A stretch of 64,000 nucleotides of DNA from Pleurotus ostreatus/Saccharomyces cerevisiae fusant (Eukaryota > Opisthokonta): assembly GCA_024196135.1 (NCBI GenBank), contig JAMQCK010000002.1, positions 528,134-592,133 of the forward strand, read 5' to 3'. Of the stretch, positions 61,092-64,000 are shown piece after piece. Within the stretch, counting starts at the first letter, position 1. Each line of letters begins with the position of its first letter. A program made the translations under genes and the position numbers. The notes beneath the pieces were generated by a model that saw nothing but the letters and a program-made list of their open reading frames with translations, did no database searches and was not told where the DNA came from.

Positions 61092-62551
61092 ATGGCCAGG
61101 TTCATCGTCGGCGATGAGCTGGGAAACTTAAAGACCCTCCGATATGCATTGGGAAAGGAGGGGGAAGCTGCTCAACTCAAAACTATCCATCAAGGGTCTG
61201 CAGAGAGCTCTGCGCGAGCCGTACAGGCCCTCGCCGTGAATACGGCGGATAATGAGACCATAGTAAGGAGTCAGCCTTTCGTGGTGCCAGGACACTAATG
61301 TGTAATGAAGTAAAGGCTGCAACTGGATTCTCTGATGGGTCTGCAGCACTCTACTCGATAGGGGAGGACGATGAAGTCGAGGTTCTGTCCGAATGGAAGG
61401 AAACTCGCTTCAAGCAGCGTTATGTCGGACTGGGGCTGCTTGGGTCCTCAAAGTACGTCCCCCTCTCACACTAACATAGAGGAGTGTCTAACAGTCTCTA
61501 GATCAGTCCTGTCTTGCACTGCGAACGGTGCCCTGCGACGCACTCGCGCAGCGGAAGGACAGGTCGAGGCGGATATCGCAGCTCTGCCTGCACGCCTATG
61601 TGACTGGAAGCTGGCTTCTAACGGCGATGCTTTCACGTACGGAGGAGACGAGGTTGAAGTCTCTCTGTGGGACACGGAGAAAGCCTTCGCCGCTCCCCCT
61701 GTCGTCGTCTCGGAGCCCGCGCCACCGGCAGGAAAGAAGCGCAAGCGCAACGATGTCCTCCTTCCTGGTGAGATCTGGCGTGCCAAGAACGTGAGTCTGA
61801 GATCGTTGTCGTTTTGCCATTTACTGACGCACACTACCAGGTTGCGAACGACAACCTTGGCTTGCGGCAACCCGTTCACAACACGTCTCTGGCGTTCATC
61901 TCGTCAACAAGCACTTCTGCTCATGACATCGCGGCTGGCACTCAGTACGGGCACGTACGTCGGTACGACACGAGGGCAGCGAGAAAACCCGTAGCGGACT
62001 GGGATAAAATCGCCAAAATCGGGGGCGTACGGGCCGTCCAGAAGGGACTGAACGAGCAGTAAGTCAGAATGTTAGGTCGGAGGATCTTTGCTAACCTGGC
62101 TTTGCAGTGAACTATTCGTCAGCGATGCGGGCTGCAATCTCATGTCTCTCGACTTGCGGAATGGGCATGTCGCCTACAGCTACAAGGGTACGTTATCACT
62201 CTGTGAAGCCTCTATCCGCTTGCTTATGTTCGAATAGGGATCGCTGGTGCTGTGGTTTCGATGGCTCCTGCACCTTCGTTGCTGGTCAGCGCTGGTTTGG
62301 ATAGATTGGTGCGGATACATAGCACCTTCCCTCCGCAACTCGGACAGCAAGAGCGCAAGGGCGAGGTCCTACAAAAGGTCTTCAGCAAGAGCGTCCCCAC
62401 TGTCGTTGCATGGGATCAGCGCGCTGTAGAGCCGCAGACCGCTGCAAAAGACGCCGAGGAGGCAGAGGAGAAGGAAGAGACGGATAGGTTGTGGGAGGAG
62501 ATGGAGGACGCGGACGACGAGAGTTCTGCAAGGAAGAAGCAGCGTAAATAG
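61092..62551 (+). CDS. NSA1: Nsa1/WDR74 ribosome biogenesis protein
   Basis: A nucleolar WD40 protein of early pre-60S particles, released by the Rix7/NVL ATPase. Exons 61092-61262, 61316-61452, 61502-61790, 61841-62058, 62108-62187 and 62238-62551 give 402 residues. Family features: start MARFIVGDELGNLKTLRYAL, then TGFSDGSAALYS, RYVGLGLLGS, KIGGVRAVQKGLNE, ELFVSDAGCNLMSLDLRNG, IAGAVVSMAPAPSLLVSAGL and DRLVRIHSTFPP. The C-terminal tail is acidic with a basic end (SARKKQRK), as in yeast where it interacts with Rix7. An in-frame ATG at 61005 would add 29 residues; the one at 61092 fits the family start. About 170 bp separate it from the RMD5 start. Confidence 0.88.
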
Positions 62552-64000
62552 ACCTGTTGTACGCTGTATCTATGTATCCTTTCCGTTCGCTGGCAGTACG
62601 GCTTTCGACTGTCTGGATGTCCAAGTCCAACATGTCTCGTGAGAGTGATGGTTGCATAGACGCGATCACTGGGGAAGCCGGGCCGCGACTTGCTGAACGC
62701 CTCCATCGCAGCGCGAGCGGCGTTCATGGACTACTTTTCCAAGTTCCTGCGCCAGGGCACGCAGCTCGTCCCGCAGAAGCCCGTCGACCACGCCCTCGAA
62801 TTCCACCGCTCATGGCAGCTCGTGCGCGTGCGTAGCATCACTCTAAACGCTGCTCTGCCGTGCCAACTCAACCCCCGCGTAGCACACCCTCGAGCACCCC
62901 GATGAGCGCCAGCTGCGTCGGTGATGGCCGAGTGGGGTCCTGTACTGTCACCAGGTCACAGCGCCTGCCCGCTTACCTTCCTCTTTCGAAGCGTGACAGA
63001 GGGAGTGTTGTTTGTGAGGTCGTCGCCAACTTCATCTTTTTGCTGCTCTCAGGGCGGCATCGGGAAGCAGCTCTCGACTTCGGGTAAAGCGGATTTGGTA
63101 GCCACCGATGATTTTATGACTTCTTCTTTATACACTCTGCTCATCCTTTGCTCTCGTCGTCTCTTGTGCTCTATCCGTCCTCCTCTTCCGCTCCCCGACT
63201 TACGTCTCAACTTACCGTTGCTGTGACCTTATCGCCGAGGGGTGTATACGATGAGTGCTCGGGAACCAACACAGCTGTCCGCTCGAGCTTGCAGAATGTT
63301 GTTTGTTACCCTTGTACTAGCCTACATCTCTCTCCGCCAAGCAATACCTCTTCTTTATCCGTCTCAACAGCATATCCTCCTCCGGTGCTCCCTTTTTGGT
63401 CTGTCACACTTCCGTACACCTTTCATAAGTTGCCGGTGAGCGATACTTTAAGCGCATGATTAATTGACAAGGTACCGTCTCGAGCACCCTGTTTTCAAAC
63501 AAGGTTACCATTCCTTACGAATTCGGACATGATCCCATTTACTGTTTTACGGGATAGATTGCTTAAGAGACTTCAGTGAAGCACAAGCGGGTAATCATAA
63601 GGCTCGACAGTGTATTGGAGAGTTGGTAACCCTAGCAGGGGTGTATCGACGGACTGTTGCCTACTCACACACCTATTCACAGATAACATGGCCCTAACTA
63701 CAACGATACGTGTGAACTGCAAGCCTTCGCCCATTGAGCTCCTCCGCTCGCAGCTCGTTAATGCTCAGATCCAACCAGTGAACATGCCCTACACATTTAA
63801 CGAATCCATCCGCACCCTATACCCTTGACGTACAAGCTCAGCGACGAATTCCCTCGCTCAATGTATAACAATTTGACCGTTCGACGAACGCCAATACGTT
63901 GCCTCAGCGCCCAGGCCTGTCACGTGACATGTAGAACTTTCGGACCCGCAGGTTCACGTGGCAAGCTGGCGAACAGTGGAATGGCTCGTGGGGTAGGATG
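62552..64000. other. Right-edge region, mostly without clear genes
   Basis: Apart from a possible small gene at 62726-63087, the remaining sequence has CT-rich and AT-rich stretches and short frames. No further gene is supported. Confidence 0.4.
62726..63087 (+). pseudogene. Possible small gene or truncated gene fragment
   Basis: A protein-like exon (62726-62827, MDYFSKFLRQGTQLVPQKPV and onward to WQLVR) is followed by GTGCGT and, after an acceptor, 62883-62920 (HTLEHPDERQLRR). A third exon at 62955-63087 would close a 90-residue frame, but its composition is poor. The first two exons look like the N-terminus of a larger conserved protein; I recall a similar start in FHIP/RAI16-like proteins but cannot verify it. 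The rest of such a protein is not found downstream, so a 5' gene fragment is the simplest reading. Confidence 0.3.

Overview
The window looks like chromosomal DNA of a filamentous basidiomycete (Agaricomycetes; a polypore-like wood decayer is my guess). Genes are dense, GC-rich and cut by many 48-70 bp GT-AG introns with CTNAN branch sites. The genes I recognise are fungal: fungal-type Sec66, Shr3, Sfi1, Gid2/Rmd5, heme-thiolate peroxidases and Aim9-like kinases. Exon coordinates were rebuilt by hand from splice signals and reading-frame continuity. Most multi-exon models close without a frame break; there is no transcript support.

Left third (1-25 kb). A 5'-truncated His/Trp-rich membrane protein is followed by a coiled-coil protein, then mitochondrial citrate synthase (13 exons, minus) divergent from SEC66, and a secreted cysteine-rich protein. 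Next come a 1793-residue disordered protein (minus), the USP7/Ubp15 deubiquitinase (15 exons), and two genes of unknown function; one has a faint RNase III-like stretch.

Middle (25-45 kb). This part holds a Nudix/DUF4743 hydrolase, a convergent near-identical pair of heme-thiolate peroxidases, SHR3 divergent from a mitochondrial RsfS/Iojap-like factor, an alpha/beta hydrolase, an Aim9-like kinase, LETM1, an orphan multi-pass membrane protein, two tandem BTB-like paralogues with duplicated upstream DNA, and ribosomal protein eS21 (small exons).

Right third (45-64 kb). It contains a 75-bp perfect inverted repeat, a small heat-shock protein with textbook heat-shock elements, ornithine decarboxylase, a small acidic orphan, a six-cysteine secreted peptide, Sfi1, the SNF1/AMPK beta subunit, the GID-complex E3 subunit Rmd5/Gid2 divergent from NSA1/WDR74, and a possible gene fragment.

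Most of the window is core housekeeping (TCA cycle, ER translocation, ubiquitin, ribosome biogenesis, spindle pole body, energy sensing) interrupted by lineage-specific genes. I see no gene cluster for a pathway, no CRISPR, no full transposon and no tRNA. The best candidates for something new are the mirror-image peroxidase pair, the perfect inverted repeat, the tandem BTB pair, the giant disordered protein and the two small secreted cysteine-rich proteins.
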